A stretch of 64,000 nt of DNA from an uncultured Prevotellaceae bacterium (GCA_902762565.1 CACWOS010000001.1:50941-114940), one strand, 5' to 3'. Counted from the stretch's first letter, positions 52,222 through 59,772 are shown. Made by a program: numbers and translations. The notes: generated by a model not told the origin, from the letters alone.

Positions 52222-53142
52222 TCAACGTCTATGGTAAGTACACAGGATGTTGGCCCCATATTGTTGCTGGCTATTCAGCACAACATCTTGTGGCAACTGC
52301 GGGGCGCAGGTGCCGTCGCTGACGGTCATAGCACCTGTCTCTACACGAATCTCGTCCCACAGACCGGCGGCAATGAATGACTCATGGGTTTGAAGACCGC
52401 CCTCGACAATGAGTGACTGGATGCCGTGTTGGTAGAGATCGTCCATGAGTTGTGGCAACGGTCGGTTGTGTGTCAGTACGATGCGCTTGGGATCTGGACC
52501 ATGCCAATGGCGGACGGTCAGCGCGGGTTGGTCACGATCGTAGGTGGTATGTCCTACGAGTATGGCATCTTCTTCGGCTCGCAACTGATGACTCAGCATC
52601 TGGGTCTGTTCGTTGCTGATAATTAACGGCTTGAAGTGGTCGTCAATATAGCCGTTGGCAGTCTGTGCCCACTTGAGGATGATATAGGGACGATGCTCGC
52701 GATGGTAGGTGAAGAAACGGCGGTTCAACCACTGACATTCCTTCTCCAGTACACCTACAGTGACCTCTATGCCTGCGTTTGTCAACTTCTTGATGCCTCG
52801 GCCCTGCACCTCGGCAAAAGGGTCGATGGTACCCACCACCACACGGCGGACACCTTTCTTGATGATTAGGTCGGCACAGGGTGGCGTCTTGCCGTAATGT
52901 GAGCATGGCTCTAACGAGACATACAGCGTGGCCTCGGGCAACAGATGCTCGTCCTCGGGTTGAACACTGGCAAAAGCATTGACCTCGGCATGGCCCTCAC
53001 CACAGCGTACGTGATAGCCTTCGCCAATCACACGATCATTTGCCACAATTACTGCGCCAACCATCGGGTTGGGACGTGCGCCCTGAATGCCGTTCGCAGC
53101 CAACTGTATGCAGCGCTGCATGTATTTTTCGTCTTCACTCAT
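52222..53142 (-). CDS. ribD: Riboflavin biosynthesis protein RibD
   Basis: A 306-residue bifunctional enzyme: N-terminal pyrimidine deaminase (about 1-145) with the zinc site HAEVNAF and PCSHYGKTPPCADLI, and C-terminal 5-amino-6-ribosylamino-uracil reductase (about 150-300) with ILKWAQTANGYID, AILVGHTTYDRDQP and SLIVEGGLQTHESFI. It catalyses the second and third steps of riboflavin synthesis from GTP. The length is near the short end for RibD, with a trimmed reductase tail. The 50-bp gap to prmC carries TAATTCGTAATTTG words. It ends 26 nt from the convergent tolC stop. Confidence 0.93.
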   Translation of the reverse strand: MSEDEKYMQRCIQLAANGIQGARPNPMVGAVIVANDRVIGEGYHVRCGEGHAEVNAFASVQPEDEHLLPEATLYVSLEPCSHYGKTPPCADLIIKKGVRRVVVGTIDPFAEVQGRGIKKLTNAGIEVTVGVLEKECQWLNRRFFTYHREHRPYIILKWAQTANGYIDDHFKPLIISNEQTQMLSHQLRAEEDAILVGHTTYDRDQPALTVRHWHGPDPKRIVLTHNRPLPQLMDDLYQHGIQSLIVEGGLQTHESFIAAGLWDEIRVETGAMTVSDGTCAPQLPQDVVLNSQQQYGANILCTYHRR

Positions 53143-53182
53143 AAAAATCGTAATTCGTAATTTGTAATTCGTATTTTTTTAT

Positions 53183-53190
53183 TACCTTTG
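53183..53190 (+). promoter_or_regulatory. -7 promoter box of prmC (leaderless arrangement)
   Basis: TACCTTTG ends only 4 nt before the prmC ATG (53195), so transcription would start at or beside the start codon. Confidence 0.6.
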
Positions 53191-53194
53191 CACG

Positions 53195-54091
53195 ATGACT
53201 TACAATGAATTGTGGCGCCAGTTGGCGCAAATCTACGACGAGGGCGAGGCTAAGGCCATTGCCCGAATGACGTATGAAGAGCGCTTTGGTTTCACGTTGT
53301 CAGACATTTACCTCGGCAAAGATACGCAATTATCTGCAGATAGCCAAACAGAATTGCAGGAAATCGCACAGAGACTCCTTCAAGGTACCCCCATCCAGTA
53401 TGTTTTGGGCCATGCCGACTTTTGCGGACGCTCGTTTTTGGTCAATGAGCATGTGTTGATTCCGCGACCTGAGACGGAGGAACTCTGCCAGTGGATCATA
53501 GCAGCGGACAACCACGGACAACCACGGACAGTCCGTAAAAGTCTGCTGTCGTCCGCTGCCAAAATACTGGATATCGGTACGGGTTCGGGTTGTATCGCTA
53601 TTACGCTGGCTGCCGAGATGCCTGAGGCTGAGGTGACGGCATGGGATATCTCTGCGGAAGCCTTGGAAGTGGCACGCGAAAACGCCAGACGACAAAACGT
53701 CCCTGTGTCGTTCGAGCAGGTCGACGCCTTACATCTTCCATCAGACATCTTCCACCAGACATCTGCCGTCTTCGACATCATCGTCAGCAATCCCCCCTAT
53801 ATATGTAATAAGGAGCGCGAGGCGATGGAGGCTAACGTCCTGGAACATGAACCGCATACGGCTTTGTTTGTGCCTGACGATGACCCGCTGCTATTCTACC
53901 GCGCCATCGCCCAATATGCACAGACAGCATTGAAACCCGACGGTTGGCTCTACTTCGAAATCAACCCCCTTTACGCTGAGGCCCTCCGCGACATGCTGAG
54001 TAAGATGTCGTTCTGTGACATCGAAATCAAGACCGACCAGTTCGGTAAACAACGAATGATAAAAGCAAAACGCTGTGCTAGTGAAAAGTGA
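53195..54091 (+). CDS. prmC: Release factor glutamine methyltransferase PrmC (with repeat-derived inserts)
   Basis: A 298-residue SAM-dependent enzyme that methylates the GGQ glutamine of release factors RF1/RF2. N-terminal helical domain (about 1-75), then PRPETEELCQWI, SAM motif I ILDIGTGSGCIAI, and the catalytic NPPYI (near 205). Between PETEEL and motif I lies an added stretch of about 20 residues, AADNHGQPRTVRKSLLSSAA. It is encoded by a 59-bp repeat (53501-53559) that also occurs downstream of argS. A second repeat-like stretch (53736-53770) encodes HLPSDIFHQTSAVFD just before the NPPY block. Both lie in surface loops of known PrmC structures as far as the motif spacing shows. recX follows after 20 nt. 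Confidence 0.93.
   Translation: MTYNELWRQLAQIYDEGEAKAIARMTYEERFGFTLSDIYLGKDTQLSADSQTELQEIAQRLLQGTPIQYVLGHADFCGRSFLVNEHVLIPRPETEELCQWIIAADNHGQPRTVRKSLLSSAAKILDIGTGSGCIAITLAAEMPEAEVTAWDISAEALEVARENARRQNVPVSFEQVDALHLPSDIFHQTSAVFDIIVSNPPYICNKEREAMEANVLEHEPHTALFVPDDDPLLFYRAIAQYAQTALKPDGWLYFEINPLYAEALRDMLSKMSFCDIEIKTDQFGKQRMIKAKRCASEK
53501..53559. repeat. 59-bp hairpin repeat inside prmC
   Basis: Copy of the 45014-45072 repeat, same length, about 6 differences, in frame with prmC (codons 103-122). Ends GCAGCGG and CCGCTGC pair. Confidence 0.85.
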
Positions 54092-54111
54092 ATAGTGAAA
54101 AGTGAATAGTG

Positions 54112-54591
54112 ATGAAGACTGAACAAGATGCTTACCTGACGCTGGCGGCCCTTTGTGCACAGGCCGAGCACTGCCAGTATGAGATGCTGGAGAAGATGCG
54201 TCGCTGGGAATTGTCCGAAGAGGCGCAGGCCCGCGTGATGGCCAAGCTGATAAAGGAACGCTATGTCGACGACGAACGCTATGCACATGCTTTCGTCAAG
54301 GATAAGATTCGTTACAACAAGTGGGGACGTCGCAAGGTGGAACAGGCCCTTTGGCAAAAACGTATCGACGAGGACATCCGAAAACGCGTGCTCGACGAGG
54401 TGGACGATGATGAATACCTCAGCGTCCTGCGCCCTTTGTTAAAACAAAAGCGCAAATCGACCAAAGCCAACAGCGACTACGAGCTAAACCAAAAGCTGAT
54501 GCGCTTCGCCCTCGGTCGCGGCTTCACGTTCGACATCATCCGCCAGTGTCTAACTCTAGATAATCTAGAAGATCTAGACGATCAAGAATAG
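54112..54591 (+). CDS. recX: Regulatory protein RecX
   Basis: A 159-residue helical repeat protein that modulates RecA filaments. It has ALCAQAEHCQYEMLEKMRRW, LIKERYVDDERYAHAFVKDK, YNKWGRRKVEQALWQKRI and a third helix repeat to FTFDIIRQCL. The frame opens with a GTG at 54109; the ATG at 54112 is preferred. The upstream gap is AGTGAAAAGTGAATAGTG repeats (54082-54111). The last residues LDNLEDLDDQE are encoded by TCTAGA words (54555-54588), so the C-terminus has probably been altered by a word repeat. comF follows after 11 nt. Confidence 0.88.
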   Translation: MKTEQDAYLTLAALCAQAEHCQYEMLEKMRRWELSEEAQARVMAKLIKERYVDDERYAHAFVKDKIRYNKWGRRKVEQALWQKRIDEDIRKRVLDEVDDDEYLSVLRPLLKQKRKSTKANSDYELNQKLMRFALGRGFTFDIIRQCLTLDNLEDLDDQE

Positions 54592-54602
54592 CCCTGCCCC
54601 TC

Positions 54603-55295
54603 ATGAACTGGTGGTCACGTTTCCTTGATTTCATCTCGCCCCGTCTGTGCGTGGTCTGCGGACGACGGCTATCGCCCACGGAGCATAGCCTCTGTTCTGT
54701 CTGTCAACTTCATCTGCCCCGTACGACCTTCCAGTTTACGCCCGACGACAATCCGATGGCTCAGCTCTTCTGGCATCTGACCCCTGTTGAGCGTGCTGCG
54801 GCCTTCATCTATTATCAGCCTCATTCTGAGATGGCGCAGATGGTGTATCAGCTGAAGTACGGCAACAGTCCTGACATTGGTGAGGATTTGGGGCGACTGA
54901 TGGCGACGGACATGGCGCTGGCCCACTATTTCGACGATGTCGACCTGTTAGTACCCGTGCCATTGACCATGAAGCGACAGCACCAGCGAGGCTACAATCA
55001 GAGCGAGATGCTGGCACGAGGCATCAGCAGTGTCACCCATCTGCCCATAGCCCCCAAGGCATTGAAACGTCAGGCGTTCCGAGAGAGTCAGACGCATCTC
55101 AGTCGTCACGAGCGGCAAGAGAATGTGAACGGTATCTTTGTGGCAGCCGATGCTGAGACGCTAAAGGGGCGTCACGTCCTACTGATAGATGATGTGTGTA
55201 CTACAGGTGCCACGCTGACAGCCTGTGCTCAGGCTTTAGCTCCCATTGAGGGCATCCGTATCAGTGTCCTCACCCTCGGATTTACCAAGAGTTGA
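54603..55295 (+). CDS. ComF family phosphoribosyltransferase-like protein
   Basis: A 230-residue ComF-like protein: an N-terminal zinc-ribbon-like region CVVCGRRLSPTEHSLCSVC (Cys18, Cys21, Cys33, Cys36 approximately) and a C-terminal phosphoribosyltransferase fold with LVPVPLTMKRQHQRGYNQSE and the PRPP loop VLLIDDVCTTGATLTAC. Relatives act in DNA uptake or its priming; in non-competent species the role is unclear. In operon with prmC and recX. Confidence 0.88.
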   Translation: MNWWSRFLDFISPRLCVVCGRRLSPTEHSLCSVCQLHLPRTTFQFTPDDNPMAQLFWHLTPVERAAAFIYYQPHSEMAQMVYQLKYGNSPDIGEDLGRLMATDMALAHYFDDVDLLVPVPLTMKRQHQRGYNQSEMLARGISSVTHLPIAPKALKRQAFRESQTHLSRHERQENVNGIFVAADAETLKGRHVLLIDDVCTTGATLTACAQALAPIEGIRISVLTLGFTKS

Positions 55296-55300
55296 TCACT

Positions 55301-55336
55301 TTGCAACCGAGTTGCAACAACTATTGCCTACCTTTG
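55301..55336 (+). promoter_or_regulatory. Promoter and palindromic operator candidate of the Zn/Cd ATPase gene
   Basis: TACCTTTG at 55329-55336 is the -7 box, 28 nt before the ATG. A perfect inverted repeat TTGCAAC-CGA-GTTGCAA (55301-55317) lies where the -33 region would be and could bind a dimeric metal-responsive regulator. No TTTG at 19-20 bp spacing. Confidence 0.5.
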
Positions 55337-55364
55337 CACCCAGAAACGAATAAATGCAAAAGAT

Positions 55365-57392
55365 ATGGCACATCAACACGATCATTGCGAAAGTTGTTCA
55401 CATGAACATCACGAGCACGAACATCACCACGAGCATTCGCTGAAGAAGCAGTTGTGGCTCATCGCCATCACCAGTGTTCTTCTTATTATCGCAGTCCTCA
55501 TCGAGCATGGCTTAATTGCCAATTGTCAATTGTCAACTGTCAATTTATTACTGGTCTATCTGATACCTTATTTATTAATAGGCCACGAAACACTGCATGA
55601 AGCATGGGAAGGCATCACCGAGGGCGATGTGTTCAACGAGCATTTCCTCATGTCTGTTGCCACCATCGGCGCCCTCTGCATCGGCTTCCTGCCTGGCGCT
55701 GAAACGGAGTTCCCCGAGGCCGTCTTCGTCATGCTGTTCTTCCAGATTGGTGAACTCTTCGAGGGTTATGCCGAAGGTAAGAGCCGTGACAGCATTGCCC
55801 ACCTCATGGATATCCGCCCAGACGTGGCACATGTAGATGTAAAAGGTCAGACGGAAGATGTAAGACCTGAAGATGTTCTGGTCGGTAGCATCATCGTCAT
55901 CCGTCCAGGTGAAAAAGTGCCTTTGGATGGTGTCGTACTCGAGGGTTCGTCGGCCCTGAATACTGTAGCGCTGACGGGTGAGACGCTGCCTCGCGATGTG
56001 GCAGTGGACGACGAGGTCATCTCCGGATGCGTCAATCTGTCGGGTGTCCTACGCGTCCGTACCACCAAGGCTTTTGGCGAGAGTACCGTGTCGAAGATTA
56101 TCCGTCTGGTAGAAAATGCCGGCGAGCATAAGTCACAGAGCGAGACGTTCATCACCCGCTTTGCCCGTATCTATACCCCCATCGTGGTCTTTGCCGCCAT
56201 CGCCATTGCCATCGTGCCACCGTGTCTGTCATTGATCATTGATCATTTATCATTTAGCGAAGCGCTTTCAGCCTTCGCGCCTTGGCTCTATCGCGCCCTG
56301 ATGTTCCTCGTCGTCAGTTGCCCTTGTGCCTTGGTCATCAGCGTGCCGTTGACGTTCTTCGGTGGCATTGGCGGTGCTTCGCGTCAGGGCATCCTGGTCA
56401 AGGGTGCCAACTATCTCGATGTGTTGGCGAAGGTCGATACCGTCGTGTTCGACAAGACGGGCACCCTGACACACGGTCAGTTTGCCGTTGAAGCCGTCCA
56501 TCCCGATACCTGCGATGAACACCAGTTGCTGCATCTCGCCGCCCATGTCGAGCACTTCACGACGCATCCCATTGGTGCAGCCCTGCGCGATGCTTTCCCC
56601 GACGAGGCTACGGATGGCTGTGAGGTGACCGATGTCGAGGAGGTGGCTGGCGAAGGCATTCGTGCCCGTATTGGTGATCAGGTGGTCTGTGTGGGTAATA
56701 CGAAGATGATGGATCGTATTGGTGCCCAATGGCATGACTGCCATCATGTGGGAACCATCATTCATGTCGCCATGCATAGAAGTGATAAGTGTGAAGTGAT
56801 AAGTGATAAGTTTACTTATCTTGGCCATATCGTTATTAACGATCGCATCAAGGCGGATAGTGCTGAGACCATCGCCGCACTGAATGACTTAGGTGTCAGC
56901 CGGACGGTGATGCTGACAGGCGACCGCCAGGAAGTGGCCGACCATGTGGCCAAGGAGTTGGGTCTCTCTGAATACCATGCGGAGCTGTTGCCTGCCGACA
57001 AGGTGGCTCATGTCGAGCGCCTCCTTCAGCCATCAGCCGTCGGCCACCAACCTTCTTACCTCGCTTTCGTCGGTGACGGTATCAACGATGCACCTGTCTT
57101 GGCCCGTGCTGATGTGGGTATTGCGATGGGTGGATTGGGCAGTGATGCCGCCATCGAGGCTGCCGATGTGGTGCTGATGGACGACCAACCCTCCAAGATT
57201 GCCCTGGCCATGAGGATAGCCCGTCGCACGTTAGCGATAGCCCGCCAGAATGTCGTCTTCGCCATAGGCATTAAGGTGGCCGTGCTGGTGCTGGCTGCCA
57301 TTGGTATTGCCACGATGTGGCTCGCTGTCTTTGCTGATGTGGGTGTAACGGTATTAGCGGTGCTCAACGCCATGCGTGCTTTAAAAGTATAA
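55365..57392 (+). CDS. P1B-type heavy-metal ATPase (Zn/Cd/Pb exporter, ZntA/CadA-like)
   Basis: A 675-residue metal-exporting P-type ATPase. Instead of an HMA domain with CxxC it has a His/Glu-rich N-terminus (HQHDHCESCSHEHHEHEHHH), a likely metal-binding tail. Eight membrane helices carry the SCPCALV metal site in TM6, and GIKVAVLVLAAIG with FADVGVTVLAVLNAMRALK (Lys and Asp in TM7-TM8) marks the Zn/Cd subgroup. Phosphorylation Asp in FDKTGTLTHGQ, actuator ALTGETLPR and hinge FVGDGINDAPVLA are intact. At least four low-complexity word repeats are translated in frame (about 55510-55550, 56225-56265, 56778-56815, 57028-57058). Promoter with an operator-like palindrome just upstream. Confidence 0.93.
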   Translation: MAHQHDHCESCSHEHHEHEHHHEHSLKKQLWLIAITSVLLIIAVLIEHGLIANCQLSTVNLLLVYLIPYLLIGHETLHEAWEGITEGDVFNEHFLMSVATIGALCIGFLPGAETEFPEAVFVMLFFQIGELFEGYAEGKSRDSIAHLMDIRPDVAHVDVKGQTEDVRPEDVLVGSIIVIRPGEKVPLDGVVLEGSSALNTVALTGETLPRDVAVDDEVISGCVNLSGVLRVRTTKAFGESTVSKIIRLVENAGEHKSQSETFITRFARIYTPIVVFAAIAIAIVPPCLSLIIDHLSFSEALSAFAPWLYRALMFLVVSCPCALVISVPLTFFGGIGGASRQGILVKGANYLDVLAKVDTVVFDKTGTLTHGQFAVEAVHPDTCDEHQLLHLAAHVEHFTTHPIGAALRDAFPDEATDGCEVTDVEEVAGEGIRARIGDQVVCVGNTKMMDRIGAQWHDCHHVGTIIHVAMHRSDKCEVISDKFTYLGHIVINDRIKADSAETIAALNDLGVSRTVMLTGDRQEVADHVAKELGLSEYHAELLPADKVAHVERLLQPSAVGHQPSYLAFVGDGINDAPVLARADVGIAMGGLGSDAAIEAADVVLMDDQPSKIALAMRIARRTLAIARQNVVFAIGIKVAVLVLAAIGIATMWLAVFADVGVTVLAVLNAMRALKV

Positions 57393-57399
57393 AGCCTGG

Positions 57400-57545
57400 C
57401 ATGCTGAAGTGTGTACCCCTAACGCAACTTTTCTCGAACTCTTTCCTAAGAGACCTCGATAAGATTTGGGCACTGAGGGAGTACATTCCTGACCCAACAA
57501 AGCCAATATCTACATCAAGGGAGTAACACTTGCTATGGGGTATTC
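57400..57545 (-). ncRNA. Candidate structured non-coding RNA (possibly 6S-like), minus strand
   Basis: A strong minus -7 box TACCTTTG (57551-57558) is followed by about 145 nt without a start codon leading to a recognisable protein. The RNA would fold into several stems: TACCCC near its 5' end with GGGGTA near 57413-57418, AAGTGT with ACACTT, TTGGG...CCCAA (about 57468-57499), and CTCTT-AGGA-AAGAG inside TCGA/TCGA (about 57432-57455). Length and a long closing pairing suit a 6S-type or other housekeeping RNA, but no family motif is certain. A 133-codon minus-strand frame across the area shows no coding character. The 57559-57805 stretch has no gene. Confidence 0.4.
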
Positions 57546-57550
57546 GTCTG

Positions 57551-57558
57551 CAAAGGTA
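57551..57558 (-). promoter_or_regulatory. -7 promoter box of the candidate ncRNA
   Basis: Minus strand TACCTTTG at the end of a long gene-free stretch. Confidence 0.55.
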
Positions 57559-57805
57559 CAATTTTCTTATTAAACCACCAAGAAACCATCCTTTTTTATC
57601 GACAGCCACCGGCCGTAAGGGGCAAATTCTCCAATCTTCTTTATATAGGATGCATGACGTTGATAACCCATATACCTTATTATATATATTTGTATAGTAA
57701 GCAGAAATAGATTGTTTTTTAATCCTGCAATATACCCATGAAAAAAAAATCGTTACTATACTCACTTTTTTGAGGAAACCTAATATTTATATTAAAAAGA
57801 ATAAT

Positions 57806-58015
57806 ATGGAAAGAATTTACAGAAACCTTGATGACGCAACCAAATTGCGAATCAGTCAAAAATTAAAAGGCCGCACTATGAGCGATAGCCATAAGCAGGC
57901 CATTAGTGACGCAATGAAAGCGTATTGGGCAACAATACCATATCGCCCATCTGAAAATAACGAGAGTAATAACCAAAGCCATGAAACGAGTATGCAGAAG
58001 ACTAATTCAAATTGA
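57806..58015 (+). CDS. Small mobile-element protein upstream of Rep
   Basis: A 69-residue protein, MERIYRNLDDATKLRISQKL then KGRTMSDSHKQAISDAMKAYW, similar to the short NUMOD3-like DNA-binding motif found in proteins near replication genes of Bacteroides plasmids and phages. The open frame extends to 57770 with a TTG, but ATG 57806 follows an A-rich leader. It overlaps the Rep gene by 35 nt in another frame. Exact role unknown. Confidence 0.55.
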   Translation: MERIYRNLDDATKLRISQKLKGRTMSDSHKQAISDAMKAYWATIPYRPSENNESNNQSHETSMQKTNSN

Positions 58016-58871
58016 TGCACTTACAATGTGTTACGAGGTATTAAACACCTATTACTATGAGCAATTACGCCAATTAAATTTAGACGAAAGCATTGACCTT
58101 AATGAGTTCCAGCTTACAAGAACAACAGGACGTTATTACGACAACGTTTACAATATCCAGGCGTGGAACGGCGAAAAGACAATTTTGTTCGGGCAAATGA
58201 AATTCAGCCTTGCAAATGGCAACGAGGAAAGTAACACTCACAAGAACGGACTGCGTAAAATATGGCTCAGCCTCAACAATGAAACGCTATATACCCAAGA
58301 CTTTCACTTTCTGACTTATATAGAACAGAAGTTAGGGCTTGTATTTCACAACGTGACAAGTCTCGACCTCTGCCTCGATACCCCATTTAGCGTTAGTCCG
58401 CTGATTAAGGCATACCTTCACAACAAGGATATAACTACTATTCTGAACGGCAAACGCATTATAGACCGAGATGAGGATAGGACAGAAATTTCATATACTT
58501 TTAGTGGTAGCCTCAACAAACAAGACAAGTATAAGACGGTAAACATCAAGCAGCGCAACGCCATTCGGGACAAGAGCAAGGGCATAACGGTACTGACATA
58601 CGACAAGGTGGCAGAAATTGGCAACGCCTCTGACAAGCAGTACATACTCGACCACTACGGCAATCCCCCAAGGCTATACAGAACAGAGGTGCATCTGAAC
58701 GCAGAGGACATCAAGAATTATGTCGAGCGTATAGGCATCCAATACACGCCTCTCATTCTATTCGATGAGGCAGTTCTCGAAAGTATGTTCTTCCATTTCC
58801 TTGGGAGTGTTATACGCTTTCAAAGCCGAAAGTATGATGTGAGTTGGGAACACCTATTAGGTCGTTCATAG
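57981..58871 (+). CDS. Replication initiation (Rep)-like protein
   Basis: A 296-residue protein resembling rolling-circle-type replication initiation factors of small Bacteroidetes plasmids or filamentous phages. It has LIQIDALTMCYEVLNTYY at the start, SLDLCLDTPFSVSPLIKAY in the centre, YRTEVHLNAEDIKNYVERIG, and a C-terminal FRFQSRKYDVSWEHL-like tail. A conserved Tyr-containing motif typical of Rep nickases cannot be placed with certainty. An alternative ATG at 58026 lies 10 nt after the upstream stop. The gene ends sharply at GRS, so the C-terminus may be shortened. It suggests the segment derives from a replicating element. Confidence 0.6.
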   Translation: MKRVCRRLIQIDALTMCYEVLNTYYYEQLRQLNLDESIDLNEFQLTRTTGRYYDNVYNIQAWNGEKTILFGQMKFSLANGNEESNTHKNGLRKIWLSLNNETLYTQDFHFLTYIEQKLGLVFHNVTSLDLCLDTPFSVSPLIKAYLHNKDITTILNGKRIIDRDEDRTEISYTFSGSLNKQDKYKTVNIKQRNAIRDKSKGITVLTYDKVAEIGNASDKQYILDHYGNPPRLYRTEVHLNAEDIKNYVERIGIQYTPLILFDEAVLESMFFHFLGSVIRFQSRKYDVSWEHLLGRS

Positions 58872-58953
58872 GTATATAACAACCACCCCTATCAGATATA
58901 ACCAAACGGTTATATTCCTTTTATATATAAGGGATAATGTATCATTTTAAAAT

Positions 58954-58991
58954 TGTATCAATGAAATCTATATAATGAAATCATTGATACA
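58954..58991. repeat. Inverted repeat after rep (possible terminator or origin element)
   Basis: TGTATCAATGA (58954-58964) and its exact complement TCATTGATACA (58981-58991) in a very AT-rich 520-bp gap (58872-59391). The right arm is followed by TTCTTTTTG. Confidence 0.5.
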
Positions 58992-59071
58992 TTCTTTTTG
59001 TATTATTCTAACTTAAAAAATTATATTGATTTTTTCAATTTGCTAATAAAAATAAAAAATTCTCGGTAGAA

Positions 59072-59103
59072 TTTGCAAATACTAATTATTTTCATTATTT
59101 TTG
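59072..59103 (+). promoter_or_regulatory. Promoter upstream of the 59.2-kb structured element
   Basis: TTTG at 59072-59075, 20-bp spacer, TATTTTTG at 59096-59103. Confidence 0.6.
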
Positions 59104-59182
59104 CAAAAGAATTTTAAAATAGTACGCCTATGAGATAAAAAGTATAATAGACATTAGATAAAAAGCGTTTGCTTAAATTCTT

Positions 59183-59301
59183 GTTCTTGTAAAATCGCCA
59201 AATTTGAAGAGCAGCAGGAGTTGTAGTTGAACGCTCACGCCAATGGCGTGGGCTTTTTACTCGGATATGCTGCAACGGTGTTTGGCGATACCTTCAAGAA
59301 C
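59183..59301. ncRNA. 119-nt multi-stem structured element (RNA or replication origin)
   Basis: Nested complementary blocks: GTTCTTG (59183-59189) with CAAGAAC (59295-59301), ATCGCCAAA (59194-59202) with TTTGGCGAT (59281-59289), GCAGCA (59211-59216) with TGCTGC (59268-59273), and an apical hairpin CACGCC-AAT-GGCGTG (59236-59250) followed by CTTTTT. All four stems nest in order. A promoter lies about 80 nt upstream on the plus strand. It could be a non-coding RNA, or a single-strand or double-strand origin for the Rep protein encoded before it. No ORF crosses it with coding character. Confidence 0.55.
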
Positions 59302-59391
59302 GTAGACGAAGCAATTAGTCCACGTTTTTTATTTGTCTGCCCTCAGCCTCTTTTGGACTTCAAAGTTTGTATTTTAGTAAAAGAGAAATAA

Positions 59392-59766
59392 ATGAAAACA
59401 GATTATTGGGCATATATCGGAATTTCAGTTTTGTTTCTTCTGTTTCTTGCGACTTGTGATGGTTGCGACGATACTGATGAAGAAGAGTATATCGAGACAG
59501 AACAAACGGATGGTGGTTCAGACAATTCTGTTCCATCGTGGATACAGGGAACATGGACTTGTGTAACTCCTTATGGCAATATGCAAGTGGAAATTGTCGG
59601 TGACCATATTAGAGAAATCCCAGGCGATGGGAGTTCATATTATGGTACATATCATGTTGATGGTGACTATATCATTCCAAACAGCGGAAGTGGTATGCAT
59701 TATGAAATAGACAAATCTTCACGGAGATTGTCGGCAGGCCAAGGATATTATTTTCAAAAACAATAG
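59392..59766 (+). CDS. Putative lipoprotein of the mobile segment
   Basis: A 124-residue protein with a hydrophobic N-terminus MKTDYWAYIGISVLFLLFLA then TCDGCDD; the Cys after LFLAT could be lipidated, or the helix could stay as an anchor. An acidic linker (DTDEEEYIETEQTDGG) precedes a small beta domain (SWIQGTWTCVTPYGNMQVEI, GDGSSYYGTYHVDGDYI) resembling lipocalin-like or DUF-type calycin lipoproteins. Unknown function. Followed 6 nt later by a membrane protein gene. Confidence 0.6.
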   Translation: MKTDYWAYIGISVLFLLFLATCDGCDDTDEEEYIETEQTDGGSDNSVPSWIQGTWTCVTPYGNMQVEIVGDHIREIPGDGSSYYGTYHVDGDYIIPNSGSGMHYEIDKSSRRLSAGQGYYFQKQ

Positions 59767-59772
59767 CCTATT

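Noticed and set aside
57400-57460. tRNA-like remnant as left attachment site of the mobile segment
   Set aside because: TACCCC and TTCGAGA occur, as in the tRNA-Arg, but the T stem does not pair and the similarity is below what an att duplication would give.
57364-57765. 133-codon minus-strand ORF after the ATPase gene
   Set aside because: It runs through the promoter box at 57551-57558 and its product resembles nothing; the area looks like a non-coding RNA instead.
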